DNA of 64,000 nt from Novosphingobium album (ex Hu et al. 2023) (GCF_022832385.1 NZ_JALHLE010000002.1:124001-188000), one strand, 5' to 3'. Shown: positions 1-9,960, counted from the stretch's first letter. The notes: a model not told the origin generated them from the letters alone. Numbers and translations are program-made.

Positions 1-187
1 CGCCGTCCTTCTTCCCCGCGATGCCAGCCTTGGTTTCCTCACGAATGATGTCGTTGCACAGCTCGACGCATTCGTCACAGATGAAAACCGTGGGGCCCGC
101 GATCAGCTTGCGCACTTCGTGCTGCGACTTGCCGCAGAAGCTGCAGTAGAGTGTGCTTTTCGCGTCAGATCCGCTCAATTTCGTCAT
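1..187 (-). CDS. clpX: ATP-dependent Clp protease ATP-binding subunit ClpX (N-terminal part)
   Basis: Only the first 62 codons lie in the window; the gene runs off the left edge. ClpX is the AAA+ unfoldase that recognises tagged substrates and feeds them to ClpP in the cytoplasm. The visible part is the N-terminal zinc-binding domain, with cysteines at residues 15, 18, 37 and 40 (CSFC and CDEC pairs), a spacing typical of ClpX. The start is ATG, reading MTKLSGSD. It lies 118 bp downstream of clpP on the same strand, the usual clpP-clpX order. The AAA+ core cannot be seen, so integrity of the whole gene is unknown. Confidence 0.96.
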   Translation of the reverse strand, partial: MTKLSGSDAKSTLYCSFCGKSQHEVRKLIAGPTVFICDECVELCNDIIREETKAGIAGKKDG

Positions 188-305
188 TTTCCGTCTTAGG
201 CCCCCTGCTGAGGCGACTCGGACAGTCTACTCTGGCAAGGGGCGGTTTATCAATCCTAGGCTGGAATGCTTGCCACTGGCTAAACATCCAGCCCCGTATC
301 CGAAA

Positions 306-974
306 TCAACTCGAAGCAGCACCGTCGGCGTCGGGCCGCGTCTCGAAAACCTTGTCGACGAGGCCAAACGCCAGTGCTTCCTCGGCTTCGAGGAAGGTGT
401 CGCGGTCCATCGCCTTCTCGATCTCGTCGAGCGACTTGCCGGTGTACTTCACATACATATCGTTGAGACGCTTGCGCATCCGCAGGATCTCGCGCGCCTG
501 AATCTCGATGTCGGAGGCCATGCCCTGCGCACCGCCCGAAGGCTGGTGAACCATGATTCGAGCGTTCGGCAGCGCGATGCGCATGCCCGGCTCACCGGCG
601 GCCAGCAGGAAGCTGCCCATCGAAGCAGCCTGGCCGATGCACACGGTCGAAACGCGCGGCTTGATGTACTGCATGGTGTCGTGGATCGCCATGCCCGCCG
701 TGACCACACCGCCCGGCGAGTTGATGTACATCGAAATGTCCTTCGAGGGATTTTCCGATTCGAGGAACAGCAGCTGGGCCACGATTAGCGAGGCCATGTG
801 ATCCTCGACCTGACCGGTGACGAACACGATGCGTTCGCGCAGCAGGCGCGAGTAGATGTCGAAGCTGCGTTCGCCGCGGCTGGTCTGCTCGACAACCATC
901 GGCACCAGGGCGCCGGTGACGGGATCAGTGGTGAACTTTCCTTGGGCGCCTGAGGCGCCAAACAGGTCGAGCAT
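306..974 (-). CDS. clpP: ATP-dependent Clp protease proteolytic subunit ClpP
   Basis: This encodes a 222-residue serine peptidase that forms the tetradecameric chamber of ClpXP and ClpAP. The catalytic triad is visible as Ser118 (in AASMGSF), His143 (in MVHQPSGG) and Asp192 (in MDRDTF), each offset by 21 from the E. coli positions, so the spacing is intact. The extra N-terminal residues fit a propeptide region. It reads on the minus strand ahead of clpX and is probably co-transcribed with it. Trigger factor lies upstream on the same strand, but a gene of opposite orientation sits between them. Confidence 0.97.
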   Translation of the reverse strand: MLDLFGASGAQGKFTTDPVTGALVPMVVEQTSRGERSFDIYSRLLRERIVFVTGQVEDHMASLIVAQLLFLESENPSKDISMYINSPGGVVTAGMAIHDTMQYIKPRVSTVCIGQAASMGSFLLAAGEPGMRIALPNARIMVHQPSGGAQGMASDIEIQAREILRMRKRLNDMYVKYTGKSLDEIEKAMDRDTFLEAEEALAFGLVDKVFETRPDADGAASS

Positions 975-1000
975 GGGAGTCCTCTATCTGGTTTGGATCG

Positions 1001-1034
1001 TCTATGTCGCGTGCCAATCACCGATGTTCAAGGG
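1001..1034 (-). promoter_or_regulatory. possible heat-shock (sigma-32-like) promoter of clpP
   Basis: On the minus strand upstream of clpP there is CCCTTGAA (positions 1034 down to 1027), which resembles the -35 element of alphaproteobacterial RpoH promoters. About 16 bases later comes GCGACATAG, a weak match to a -10 element. clpP is commonly heat-shock controlled, which favours the reading, but the -10 match is poor and this is an eye-made call. Confidence 0.25.
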
Positions 1035-1216
1035 CTTTAACCCTTCAATCGGCGTCGCGTTTGCGACAATCTTTGCCCTCCGTAAGGAAAATTTGTTCCT
1101 CCTGTCCGTCATTCCCCGGATTCCACGCAAAAAACGGGCCAGTTTTTGAACGGTTGCAGGCCGAACCTGCCTGGCGCAGGATCGCGGCTGCTGGATACAT
1201 GAGGAAACAAGAGCCT

Positions 1217-2716
1217 ATGGGTTTCTCCCGAGTTGGACTGATGCGGGCGGTTTGCGCCCCACTCGTAACACTGTCTGTCCTGACGCTGGCAGGGCCCGGC
1301 GCATTCGCGCAGGAGAGCCCCGAGACCTACCTCAAGCGCATCGAGTCGATCGATGATGCCGGACCACACCTCAACGCAGTCATCGCGCTCGATCCGGGCG
1401 CCGCCAAGGATCCCGACGCGATCGCAGCTGGCGTAAGCGCACCGCTCGCGGGCCGTGTCGTTCTGATCAAGGACAACATCGAAACGCGCGACATGCCGAC
1501 CACCGCCGGCAGCCTCGCGCTGAAGGACAACATGACCGGGCGCGACGCAACGCTGGTCGCAAACCTGCGCAAGGCGGGCGCGATCATTCTCGGCAAGACG
1601 AACCTTTCGGAATGGGCCAATTTCCGCGGCAACCGTTCCTCCAGCGGCTGGAGCGGCGTGGGCGGGCAGACGCACAACCCCTACGCCATCGACCGCAGCC
1701 CCTGCGGCTCGTCTTCGGGCAGCGCGGCAGCAGTCGCGGCGGGCTTCACCTGGGCGGCCGTCGGCACCGAAACCGACGGGTCGATCACCTGCCCCGCCTC
1801 GGTCAACGGCATTGTCGGCTTCAAGCCCACCGTAGGCATGGTCAGCCGCAAGCATGTGGTGCCGATCAGCACCAGCCAGGATACCGCAGGACCGATGGCG
1901 ACGAGCGTGGAGGACGCGGCCCTGCTGCTCACCGCGATGGCAGGCAGCGATCCGGCCGATCCGGCGACGGCGGACGCCGATGCGCACGCCATCGACTTCA
2001 CCAGGGGCCTCGCTCAGGCGAGTCTCAAGGGCCTGCGCATCGGCGTGCTGCGCCGCCAGCCCGACCCGCTTCCCGCCGTCACCGCCCTGCTCGATCAGGC
2101 CATTGCCGACATGAAGCGCGCAGGCGCCACGATCGTGACAATCGCCTACGCACCGAACGCCGCGATCGGCGACGCCGAAAACACCGTGCTGAACTATGAG
2201 TTTCGCGAAGGCATCGACGCCTACCTCGCCGGTCTTCCCGGCGATCCCCCGGCCCGCGACCTTGCCGGGCTGATCGCTTTCAACAAGGCGCATGCCGCAC
2301 AGGAAATGCGCTGGTACGGTCAGGAGACCTTCGAAGAAGCGCTCGCCACCACCGATCGCGAGGCCTACGAAAAGGCACGCGAGACGGCCAGACGGCTCGC
2401 AGGAGCGGAAGGCATCGACAAGATGCTCAAGCAATATGGCGTGGACGTGCTGATCGCGCCGACCACGGCCCCGGCGTGGCCTGTCGATCCCGTCCTGGGT
2501 GACCACTACGTAGGCGTCGGTGCGGGCGCACTGGCCGCAGTCGCGGGCTACCCGCATCTCACCGTGCCGATGGGACAGGTCGAGCGGCTGCCTGTCGGCC
2601 TGTCGTTCATCGCGGGCCAGTGGCAGGACGCCAAGGTCCTGAAGATCGGCGCCGCCTACGAACGTGCGCGCACCGCCACATTCGCGCGCCCCTCATTCCG
2701 CAACTGGCACGAATAA
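1217..2716 (+). CDS. exported amidase, amidase signature family
   Basis: This 499-residue protein hydrolyses amide bonds by the Ser-cisSer-Lys mechanism. The triad is visible as Lys85 (in VLIKDNI), Ser166 (in CGSSSGSAAA) and Ser189 (in TETDGSITCP). The chosen ATG follows a GAGGAAAC ribosome site and gives a clean signal peptide ending near AGPGAFAQ, so the enzyme probably acts in the periplasm; an in-frame ATG lies six codons upstream. The substrate is unknown, and similarity to peptide amidases and GatA does not settle it. It is transcribed against its neighbours tig and clpP, interrupting the usual tig-clpP-clpX cluster. Confidence 0.9.
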   Translation: MGFSRVGLMRAVCAPLVTLSVLTLAGPGAFAQESPETYLKRIESIDDAGPHLNAVIALDPGAAKDPDAIAAGVSAPLAGRVVLIKDNIETRDMPTTAGSLALKDNMTGRDATLVANLRKAGAIILGKTNLSEWANFRGNRSSSGWSGVGGQTHNPYAIDRSPCGSSSGSAAAVAAGFTWAAVGTETDGSITCPASVNGIVGFKPTVGMVSRKHVVPISTSQDTAGPMATSVEDAALLLTAMAGSDPADPATADADAHAIDFTRGLAQASLKGLRIGVLRRQPDPLPAVTALLDQAIADMKRAGATIVTIAYAPNAAIGDAENTVLNYEFREGIDAYLAGLPGDPPARDLAGLIAFNKAHAAQEMRWYGQETFEEALATTDREAYEKARETARRLAGAEGIDKMLKQYGVDVLIAPTTAPAWPVDPVLGDHYVGVGAGALAAVAGYPHLTVPMGQVERLPVGLSFIAGQWQDAKVLKIGAAYERARTATFARPSFRNWHE

Positions 2717-2734
2717 GTCACTCCGAAACAGGAA

Positions 2735-2766
2735 CGGCCCGGCGCGCCATGAAGCGCACCGGGCCG
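2735..2766. terminator. hairpin between convergent amidase and tig
   Basis: CGGCCCGG pairs with CCGGGCCG around an AT-containing loop with an inner GCGC stem. It sits between the stop codons of two convergent genes, so it could end transcription both ways. There is no strong T-run on either side, which lowers confidence in factor-independent termination. Confidence 0.5.
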
Positions 2767-2791
2767 CCCGAATTCGTCAGCCTGAAACCGA

Positions 2792-4393
2792 TCAGTCTTC
2801 GGTCTTGGCAGCCGCCTTCTTGGCAGGAGCCTTCTTGGCCGGAGCCTTCTTGGCAGCCGGCTTGGCTTCACCCTCGTCAGCAGCCTCGGCCTTCTTGGCT
2901 GGAGCCTTCTTCGCGGCCGGCTTCTTGGCCGGAGCCTTCTTCGGAGCCTCTTCTGCAGCGGCCTCCTCAGCAGCCGGAGCCTCCTCGGCGGCAGCGGTCT
3001 TCTTCGCGGCAGCCTTCTTGGCCGGGGCCTTCTTCGCGGCCGGTTTCTTGGCCTCGGTAGCCTCGCCGTCGGCATCGGCCTCGATCGCGGCCTGCAGCTC
3101 GTCGCGGGTCACTTCGCGCTCGGTCACGTCCGCCTTCTCGATCAGGAAGTCGACAACCTTGTCCTCATAGAGCGGCGCGCGCAGCTGGGCGGCCATCATC
3201 GGATCGTTGGCGACGTATTCCATGAAGCGCTGGCGGTCTTCGGGGCGGTACTGCTGCGCTGCCTGCGAAACCAGCATCGACATTTCCTGCTGCGAGACTT
3301 CGACGCCATTGGCCTGGCCGATTTCCGACAGGAGCAGGCCCAGACGCACGCGGCGCTCGGCGATCTTGCGGTAGTCGTCCTTCTCGGCCTCGATTTCCTT
3401 CAGCGCGGCTTCGGGATCTTCCTCGTGGCCCGCTTCGTGGGTGAGCTGCTGCCAGATCTGCGAGAACTCGGCCTCGACCATCGTCGGCGGCACGTCGAAG
3501 TCATGACCGGCGGCCAGCTGATCGAGCAGCGAGCGTTTCATCGCGGTGCGGGTCAGACCTGCTGTTTCCTGCTCGAGCTGGCCCTTCAGCAGGTTCTGGA
3601 GCTGTTCAAGGCTTTCGAGGCCCAGTTCCTTGGCGAAATCGTCGTCAATCTTCGATTCGGCCGGCGCCTTGATCTCGTGGGCGGCGATGTCGAAGGTGAC
3701 TTCCTTGCCCTTGAGGTTCTCGACCGGATAGTCCTCGGGGAAGGTCACGGTGATGACACGCTCGTCGCCCGCCTTCATGCCGACAAGCTGTTCCTCGAAG
3801 CCGGGGATCAGGCGGCCCGCACCGATCACGATCGGCTGCTTCTCGGCCTTGCCGCCTTCGAACTCGACGCCGTCGAGCTTACCGGTGAAATCACAGATCA
3901 CCTGGTCGCCATCAGCGGCTTCGCCGTCCTTGGTCTCGAAACGCTGTTGCTGCGAGGCGATGCGCTCGACCGCTTCGGCCACGGCTTCCTCGGCCACGGG
4001 CACGACCAGCCGTTCCAGCTTGAGGCCTTCCAGCGAAGGCGCCGCAATCACGGGCAGCACTTCGAGGCTCACGGTCAGTTCGGCGTCCTTGCCCTGCTCA
4101 TAGCCTTCGCCAAGCGCGATATCCGGGTTCATCGCCGGACGCAGCGCCTTGTCGGCCACAAGCTTGTCCATGGCCTCGCGGATGGTTTCATTCAGGGCGT
4201 CGCGATGGATCGCCTCGCCGTGCATCTTCTTGACGAGATTCGCGGGCACCTTGCCAGGGCGGAAGCCGGGCATCTTCACCTGCGGGGCGATCTTCTTGAT
4301 TTCGCCCTCGACGCGCTCGACGATGGTCTTGGCGGGGATGGTCACCGTGTAGGCGCGCTTCAGGCCCTCGTTGGTGGTTTCGACGATCTGCAT
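2792..4393 (-). CDS. tig: trigger factor with lysine/alanine-rich C-terminal tail
   Basis: Trigger factor is the ribosome-bound chaperone and peptidyl-prolyl isomerase that meets nascent chains. The ribosome-docking signature GFRPGKVP sits at residues 43-50. A FKBP-type isomerase domain lies around residues 160-245, with the substrate-binding arms on either side. At 533 residues it is about 90 longer than the usual 430-450. Residues 448-533 form a low-complexity tail built from AAKKAPAKK-type repeats with an acidic AEE stretch in the middle, like histone H1 tails. It lies upstream of clpP on the same strand and just downstream of tRNA-Leu. Confidence 0.96.
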   Translation of the reverse strand: MQIVETTNEGLKRAYTVTIPAKTIVERVEGEIKKIAPQVKMPGFRPGKVPANLVKKMHGEAIHRDALNETIREAMDKLVADKALRPAMNPDIALGEGYEQGKDAELTVSLEVLPVIAAPSLEGLKLERLVVPVAEEAVAEAVERIASQQQRFETKDGEAADGDQVICDFTGKLDGVEFEGGKAEKQPIVIGAGRLIPGFEEQLVGMKAGDERVITVTFPEDYPVENLKGKEVTFDIAAHEIKAPAESKIDDDFAKELGLESLEQLQNLLKGQLEQETAGLTRTAMKRSLLDQLAAGHDFDVPPTMVEAEFSQIWQQLTHEAGHEEDPEAALKEIEAEKDDYRKIAERRVRLGLLLSEIGQANGVEVSQQEMSMLVSQAAQQYRPEDRQRFMEYVANDPMMAAQLRAPLYEDKVVDFLIEKADVTEREVTRDELQAAIEADADGEATEAKKPAAKKAPAKKAAAKKTAAAEEAPAAEEAAAEEAPKKAPAKKPAAKKAPAKKAEAADEGEAKPAAKKAPAKKAPAKKAAAKTED

Positions 4394-4468
4394 TTCGATG
4401 CCTTCCTGTGCAATTCAAGGGGCCTTTTCGGCCGATTTTCTTGGCTCACCCTCCCACAGGCGGCGGAC

Positions 4469-4553
4469 TGGTGCGGGCGAAGGGACTCGAACCCCCACAT
4501 CTTGCGATACTGGAACCTAAATCCAGCGCGTCTACCAGTTCCGCCACGCCCGC
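4469..4553 (-). tRNA. tRNA-Leu, anticodon TAG
   Basis: The minus strand folds into a long class II tRNA. Acceptor arm GCGGGCG pairs with CGCCCGC, the T arm contains GGTTCGAGTCC, and the anticodon stem CTGGA/TCCAG encloses a TTTAGGT loop with TAG. The 3' CCA is encoded. The long variable arm and anticodon both indicate leucine. Confidence 0.95.
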
Positions 4554-4713
4554 TTGGATGAAGCCTGAAACTCAAGGGACGGGCCCTTAGAATGTCGCGC
4601 GGAAAAGGGCAAGCGCCGCGACGATGCGCGCCCGCACGGATATATGCCTGCCCCCTTGCGGGACGCCCGATTGCAGCCCACGTTGGTCGAAACGCGATTC
4701 ACAAGAGGTAGTC

Positions 4714-4875
4714 ATGGCCACCCAGCCCGGCGAAGTCCCCGGCACCAGCCCCGCCGAAACCCCCGTTCCGCCCAGCGAGCCGTTCGAACCGGCTACGCCG
4801 CCCGAGACGGAACCCGACTATCCCGATTTCGATCAGCCCGACACGGGCCCGGCGGAGATGCCTCCGCTGGATTGA
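4714..4875 (+). CDS. small proline/glutamate-rich hypothetical protein
   Basis: A 53-codon reading frame starts with ATG after AAGAGGTAG, a fair ribosome site. The product is acidic and rich in Pro, Glu and Thr, with no transmembrane segment, no cysteine and no recognisable domain; it is probably disordered. It stands alone between tRNA-Leu and the VOC gene. I do not recognise a function. The clear ribosome site and codon pattern favour a real gene, but it is short and low in complexity. Confidence 0.5.
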   Translation: MATQPGEVPGTSPAETPVPPSEPFEPATPPETEPDYPDFDQPDTGPAEMPPLD

Positions 4876-5045
4876 GGCAGAGCGCGCAGCCGCCCGCACT
4901 TTTTTGACTACCGTGTCGCGGTGCATCCGCCGGGACCGGATGGCATGAATTTTTCGTACCCCGTCCCCTCATTTGGAGGTAACACCGGGCGCGTCTCATA
5001 CCGAAAGTTCGTCATTCAACGAAGCGGACAAAAGGAGGGAGAGCC

Positions 5046-5624
5046 ATGCCCATTCCAAGCCCCAAACCCGCGCATGTAGTCTATCGTACCCGGCGCATAG
5101 AGGAAATGCTCGCCTGGTATGCCACCGTCTTCGGCGCGGAGGTGGTGTATCGCAATCCGGTTCTGGCGTTCCTGGCTTTTGACGAGGAACATCACCGTTT
5201 TGCCTTCGCCGACCTTTCCGTGATCGACCCCGATGGTTCGGACGCGGCACAGGCGCCGGTCGGCGTCGATCATGTGGCCTATGACGTCGCTTCCATGCGG
5301 GATCTCCTGGAATCCTATGCACTGCTGAAAGATGCTGGAATTGCACCTTATTGGGCTGTCAATCACGGGATGAGCACCTCGCTCTACTACGCCGATCCCG
5401 ATGGCAACCAGATCGAATTCTCCGTCGATTGCTTCGACACCAAGGCCGAAGGTACAGACTATTGGAGCGGCCCGGAAATCGGAAACAACCCGGTTGGCGT
5501 CGAATACGATCCCGACCTCTGGCTAGAGGCGCTGCGCAACGGCACGCCGGAGCGCGAACTGCTCAAAATTGATACGTCTGGCAGTGTCTCGCCAATCCGC
5601 GGCAAGCTCGGCTCGTTAGCCTGA
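5046..5624 (+). CDS. VOC superfamily protein (glyoxalase / extradiol dioxygenase-like)
   Basis: This 192-residue protein has the two beta-alpha-beta-beta-beta halves of the vicinal oxygen chelate fold. Three metal ligands can be read: His10 (KPAHVVY), His76 (GVDHVAYD) and Glu124 (DGNQIEF). That set matches single-domain extradiol dioxygenases or glyoxalase-like isomerases that bind Fe(II) or another divalent metal. The C-terminal 60 residues (WSGPEIGNNP onward) extend beyond the minimal fold. The start follows AAAGGAGGGAGAGCC, a very strong ribosome site. Substrate is unknown; a role in aromatic catabolism would suit a sphingomonad but is inference. Confidence 0.8.
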   Translation: MPIPSPKPAHVVYRTRRIEEMLAWYATVFGAEVVYRNPVLAFLAFDEEHHRFAFADLSVIDPDGSDAAQAPVGVDHVAYDVASMRDLLESYALLKDAGIAPYWAVNHGMSTSLYYADPDGNQIEFSVDCFDTKAEGTDYWSGPEIGNNPVGVEYDPDLWLEALRNGTPERELLKIDTSGSVSPIRGKLGSLA

Positions 5625-5634
5625 CACCAGCTCC

Positions 5635-7512
5635 CTAACGCTGCAGGCCCGTCAGCGCCTGAAACAGCGACAAATCCTTGGCCTTGATCTGCTGGGTTCC
5701 CGACTGCGGCGCACATTCCATGCAGTAGGCCTGCACGCCCTGCACCGCGAACAGGCTCTTGACCTGCCGCAGGGCCCGGGCCGCCTGCGCCTGCTGGCGC
5801 GCGGCGATCAGGCCGGCGAAGTCGTAGGCTGCAGCATCGCTTGTGGAATCGGCCTCGATGTCCTCGAAGAAGCTGGTGAAGGGATCGGACGGTTCCTGCA
5901 GGAATTCGGCGTGCCACTTGCCGTTGCCGACGCCGCCTGCCTTGGCGGCATAGGCCAGCGCGGTATCGAGATTGCCCATCTCGTCGACCAGCCCCAGTTC
6001 CTTCGCCTGCGCGCCCGGCCAGATGCGGCCCTGCCCGATGGCGTCGATCTGCTCCGGCGTGCGCCCGCGCGCCCTGGCCACCAGCCCCAGGAACTTGCCG
6101 TAGATGTTCTCGACCGAGGACTGCATCAGGTCGTCCAGCTCCGGCGTGAACCCGCCAAAGACGTCCGGCTGCCCCGATAGCGGCGTGGTACGCACGCCGT
6201 CACTGGTCACCCCGAAATCTGCCAGCGTCTTCTCGAAGCTGGGTACGACCGCAAAGACGCCGATCGATCCGGTGATTGTCGCGGGTTCGGCAAAGACCTT
6301 CTGCGCCGGCGTGGAGACCCAGTATCCGCCGCTGGCAGCAAGGTTGCCCATCGACACTACGACAGGGATCTTCGCATCGCGCCAGCGCTGGATGGCGCGG
6401 CGGATGCGCTCGGAGGCCATGACCGACCCGCCCGGCGAATCGATGCGCACGACCAGCGCCTTGTAGCCTTCGCCGGCAGCGTCATCGAGCAGCCTGGCGA
6501 TCCGGTCGCCCCCCGCCTGGCCCGGCCCGGCGTCGCCGTCGACGATCTCCCCGGCGATGGTCACCACCGCGATCGCCTTGCCTGACGCTTTTTCGGGATT
6601 GGCCTTCAGCCAGGTCGCAAGCCTCGTGTGCGCATACGGCACGTCGTCATCATCGTCGGCGGACTTACCGGCAAGCTCGGTCACTCGCTTGTCGAAATCG
6701 GTCTTGTCGCCAATGCGGTCAACGATCCCGGCCGCCTGGGCGCCTTTCGCGAAATCACCGCCCGCAGCCTTGATTGCCGCCACCGGATCCGACGCCAGTT
6801 CATTCACATGCGCCTTGGGCCGGGCTTTTTGCACATCGGCCTTCCACGCGCCCCACAGCGCACCATAGGTGTTTTCATAGTCGCTGCGCGCCTCAGGCGA
6901 CATGCCAGAGCGCATGAAGGGCTCCACCGCGCTCTTGTGGGTGCCTACGCGATAGACGTGGGCGTTGACCTTGAAGCGGTCGATCAGCCCCTTGTAATAG
7001 TTCACCGTGCCGCCCGGTCCGGTCGCCACCGCCTCACCCATCGGATCGAGCCAGGCCTCGCTGGAATGCGCGGCGAGCTGGATACCGTCATCGAGATAGA
7101 CATTGGCAAAGGTGAGCACCGGCTTTCCGGCCTTGCGCACCTCGTCCATGGCCGCGCCAATTTCCTTCAGATGGACGAAGCGGCCACCCATGAAGCGCGA
7201 CAGGTCGAGCACGACCACCTTGACCCGGTCGTCTTTCGCCGCAAGCCTCATCGCGCGTTCAATGTCGCGGGCCGCGAATTCATGCGTCGGTGCATCACCC
7301 GACAGCAGCACGTCGAGCGGATCGACGTTGCTCTTTTCCTCGACCACGACTCCATCGAGATCGAGCAGCAGAGCCCCCTTCTGCACGTGTCCGGCCGTCG
7401 GGCGGGCCGTGAGCGCAGCATAGATCACGCCGAAGAACAGGATCAGGAACAGGAGCGCCAGGGCATCCTTGATGCCAACCAGCAATTTCCAGATCTTGCT
7501 CGCAAATTTCAT
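5635..7512 (-). CDS. sppA: signal peptide peptidase SppA, long (67K) type
   Basis: This 625-residue inner-membrane serine protease of family S49 degrades cleaved signal peptides and other membrane-associated fragments. An N-terminal membrane anchor (around residues 10-35, [18 protein letters not shown]) is followed by two S49 domains. The dyad lysine is in [11 protein letters not shown] in the first domain and the nucleophilic serine is in AASGGYWVS in the second, as in E. coli SppA. The start at MKFASKIWK is chosen because it places the anchor at the N-terminus; a longer frame upstream lacks support. It converges on the VOC gene and diverges from pyrB. Confidence 0.93.
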   Translation of the reverse strand: MKFASKIWKLLVGIKDALALLFLILFFGVIYAALTARPTAGHVQKGALLLDLDGVVVEEKSNVDPLDVLLSGDAPTHEFAARDIERAMRLAAKDDRVKVVVLDLSRFMGGRFVHLKEIGAAMDEVRKAGKPVLTFANVYLDDGIQLAAHSSEAWLDPMGEAVATGPGGTVNYYKGLIDRFKVNAHVYRVGTHKSAVEPFMRSGMSPEARSDYENTYGALWGAWKADVQKARPKAHVNELASDPVAAIKAAGGDFAKGAQAAGIVDRIGDKTDFDKRVTELAGKSADDDDDVPYAHTRLATWLKANPEKASGKAIAVVTIAGEIVDGDAGPGQAGGDRIARLLDDAAGEGYKALVVRIDSPGGSVMASERIRRAIQRWRDAKIPVVVSMGNLAASGGYWVSTPAQKVFAEPATITGSIGVFAVVPSFEKTLADFGVTSDGVRTTPLSGQPDVFGGFTPELDDLMQSSVENIYGKFLGLVARARGRTPEQIDAIGQGRIWPGAQAKELGLVDEMGNLDTALAYAAKAGGVGNGKWHAEFLQEPSDPFTSFFEDIEADSTSDAAAYDFAGLIAARQQAQAARALRQVKSLFAVQGVQAYCMECAPQSGTQQIKAKDLSLFQALTGLQR

Positions 7513-7723
7513 CGATGTTCCTGCCTTTCGTGCCGGGACCTTACCCACACTCGTTCCCGCTTGGAAGGGAAGCACACGCACCGGATGCACGTTTATTGCT
7601 CGAATGTGCCATGATAGTGCGTCGATGTGCCGATGGCTGCATGGCTGCTGCGAAAATTCGCGTTGGAAACCCCGACGAACAGGCTTGAGCCGATGCTCCA
7701 CCGCGCCTAAGGCATCATCTTCA

Positions 7724-8704
7724 ATGACATCGCCAGAATATACCTATCCGGAAGGCGCCGCCGCCTTCCCGCACCGCGGCCTCGTAGGCATCGGGGGCCT
7801 TGCCCCGCACGAGATCTGGTTCCTGCTCGACGAGGCGGAACAGTGGGTCGCGCTGAACCGCGAGGCGAAGAAGCACCGTGAGGTTCTCTCGGGCCTTACG
7901 ATCATCAACGCCTTCTTCGAGAATTCCACGCGCACGCTGCTCAGCTTCGAGATCGCGGGCAAGCGCCTCGGTGCCGACGTCGTCAACATGGCGGTGGCCA
8001 CATCGAGCGTGAAAAAGGGCGAAACGCTGATCGACACGGCCATGACGCTCAACGCCATGCGCGCCGATGCCATCGTTATCCGCCATGCCAGTTCGGGCGC
8101 GGTGCAGCTAATCGCGGACAAGGTGGATTGCCCGGTGCTCAACGCAGGTGACGGCCAGCACGAACACCCTACGCAGGCCCTGCTCGATGCCCTCACCATC
8201 CGCCACGCCAAGCGCGGTTTCAACGGACTGCGCGTCACCATCTGCGGCGACATCCTGCACAGCCGCGTCGCCCGCTCTAACATCCTGTGCCTCAACTCGC
8301 TGGGCGCCGAAGTGCGCGTCTGCGCGCCGCCCGCGTTGATGCCCGCGGATATCGAGCGGATGAACGTACAGGTCTTCCACGATTTCGACGCAGCGCTCAA
8401 AGGCGCCGACGTGGTGATGATGCTGCGCCTGCAGATGGAGCGCATGGAAGGGCAGTTCATCCCCTCCCCGCGCGAATACCGGCACCTCTACGGCCTTTCG
8501 ATGGAACGCCTTGCCAAGGCCGAACCCGATGCGCTGATCATGCACCCCGGCCCGATGAACCGGGGCATCGAGATCGAAAGCGATGTGGCAGACCTTGCCG
8601 GCCGCTCTCAGATCACCACGCAGGTGGAAATGGGCGTTGCCATCCGCATGGCCTGCCTGGACGTGCTGACCCGCCGGGGCCGCAAGGTGGAGGGCTGGGC
8701 ATGA
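7724..8704 (+). CDS. pyrB: aspartate carbamoyltransferase catalytic subunit
   Basis: This 326-residue enzyme condenses carbamoyl phosphate with aspartate in the second step of pyrimidine synthesis. The carbamoyl-phosphate loop FFENSTRT is at residues 64-71, and the [14 protein letters not shown] and HPGPMNRG motifs are present. The start is the ATG of [10 protein letters not shown]. Its stop overlaps the start of the next gene (ATGA), so the two are translationally coupled. No pyrI regulatory subunit is present, which fits an ATCase that assembles with a dihydroorotase-like partner. Confidence 0.96.
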   Translation: MTSPEYTYPEGAAAFPHRGLVGIGGLAPHEIWFLLDEAEQWVALNREAKKHREVLSGLTIINAFFENSTRTLLSFEIAGKRLGADVVNMAVATSSVKKGETLIDTAMTLNAMRADAIVIRHASSGAVQLIADKVDCPVLNAGDGQHEHPTQALLDALTIRHAKRGFNGLRVTICGDILHSRVARSNILCLNSLGAEVRVCAPPALMPADIERMNVQVFHDFDAALKGADVVMMLRLQMERMEGQFIPSPREYRHLYGLSMERLAKAEPDALIMHPGPMNRGIEIESDVADLAGRSQITTQVEMGVAIRMACLDVLTRRGRKVEGWA

Positions 8705-9957
8705 GCTTCCACGCACCACTGACGGTCACGAATGGCCGCCTCCTGCTTCCCGATGGCGAGATCGTGCCCGGCGCGGTCCGTTGCGAAGGTGGCTTCATCA
8801 GCGCCCTGGGGCCTGATGTGACGCCGCAGCCCGGCGATCTCGTGTTCGAGGCCGCAGGCAAGCTGGTGACCCCCGGCCTCGTAGACCTGGGCGTGTTCGA
8901 GATCGACAAGCCCGCGTTCCACTTCGGCGGCATCACCCGCGCTGCGCTGATGCCGGACCAGAACACCCCGCTCGACATCCCTTCGCGCGTGCGGTTTGCG
9001 GCGCAGTCGGGCAAGCCGGACTTCTGGGTCCACCCGCTGGCCGGTGCCACGCGCGAACTGAAGGGCGAAGCACTCGCCGAGATCGCCCTCATGCGCGCTG
9101 CGGGTGCCCGCGCCGTCGCCACGGGTCGCCGCTGGATCGGCGATTCGGGAACGATGCTGCGACTGCTGCACTACACCGCAATGCTCGGCCTTGTCGTGAT
9201 CGTCCACGCCGAGGATGCCGGAATCGTCGGCAAGGCCGTCGCGACTTCGGGCGAGATGGCCACCCGACTGGGTCTACCGAGTGCCCCGGCACAGGCCGAA
9301 GCCCTGGCGATATCCCGCGACATCGCGCTTGCCGAACTCGCTGGCGCCGCGATCCACTTCCGCAATGTGACGACCGCCGCCGGACTCGACCTCGTCCGCG
9401 CAGCCAAGGCACGTGGACTGAAAGTGACGGCAGGCGTCTCGCCCGCCTACTTCATGCTCTCGGACCTCGCCGTTGCGCAGTTCCGCACCTTTGCCCACCT
9501 CTCGCCGCCGCTGCGGCCGGAAGATGACCGCAAGGCCGTCATCGTCGCCGTGTCGGACGGCACGATCGACGTCATTGCTTCCGGCCACGATCCACGCGGG
9601 CCCGAAGACAAGCGCCTGCCCTTCGCCGACTCGGCCCCCGGCATGGCCGGCGCCGAAACGCTCCTGCCGCTCACGCTCAATCTGGTTCGCGACGGAGTCA
9701 TCTCGATGGGCCGCGCCTTCGATCTGCTCGCCGCTAATCCGGCCCGCCTGCTTGGCGCCGATGCCGGGCGGCTGGCGGTGGGCGCAGAAGCGGACATTGC
9801 CGTGGTCGATCCCGACCGGCCATGGATCGTCAATTCGGACAAGATGGCGGCGAGCGCGGGCAACACGCCCTTCGACAAGCAACCCGTTCAGGGCCGCGTG
9901 CTCGCGCTGTTCAAGGGCGGCGTCACCGTGCGCACCAAAAAGATCCGCGCTGCCTGA
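8701..9957 (+). CDS. pyrX: dihydroorotase-like protein lacking metal ligands (pseudo-dihydroorotase, PyrC-prime/PyrX type)
   Basis: This 418-residue amidohydrolase-fold protein aligns end to end with dihydroorotase, but the zinc site is gone. The HxH after the first strand reads DLGVFEI (residues 62-68), the carboxylated lysine position is replaced in AVATGRRW, and the catalytic aspartate of the usual ATDHAPH is glycine in ASGHDPR (residues 293-299). In Pseudomonas an inactive homologue encoded after pyrB is needed to assemble the ATCase dodecamer. The four-base overlap with pyrB suggests the same structural role here. An active dihydroorotase should then lie elsewhere in the genome, outside this window. 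Automatic annotation as plain PyrC would be misleading. Confidence 0.88.
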   Translation: MSFHAPLTVTNGRLLLPDGEIVPGAVRCEGGFISALGPDVTPQPGDLVFEAAGKLVTPGLVDLGVFEIDKPAFHFGGITRAALMPDQNTPLDIPSRVRFAAQSGKPDFWVHPLAGATRELKGEALAEIALMRAAGARAVATGRRWIGDSGTMLRLLHYTAMLGLVVIVHAEDAGIVGKAVATSGEMATRLGLPSAPAQAEALAISRDIALAELAGAAIHFRNVTTAAGLDLVRAAKARGLKVTAGVSPAYFMLSDLAVAQFRTFAHLSPPLRPEDDRKAVIVAVSDGTIDVIASGHDPRGPEDKRLPFADSAPGMAGAETLLPLTLNLVRDGVISMGRAFDLLAANPARLLGADAGRLAVGAEADIAVVDPDRPWIVNSDKMAASAGNTPFDKQPVQGRVLALFKGGVTVRTKKIRAA

Positions 9958-9960
9958 CGG

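Noticed and set aside
188..305. Small RNA or regulatory hairpin between clpP and clpX
   Set aside because: A weak GC-rich palindrome is present, but no convincing terminator or structured RNA could be read.
1109..2557. Minus-strand frame of 482 codons opposite the amidase gene
   Set aside because: It overlaps the amidase whose signal peptide and catalytic triad are intact; the antisense product is Arg/Gly/Ala-rich and has no recognisable motif.
2792..3060. Tandem repeats that might look like a CRISPR or satellite array
   Set aside because: They are in-frame codon repeats of the trigger factor tail (lysine/alanine/proline) without regular spacers.
3425..4561. Plus-strand frame of 378 codons opposite tig
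   Set aside because: It mirrors the trigger factor, runs across the tRNA-Leu gene, and has a low-complexity His/Leu/Asp composition.
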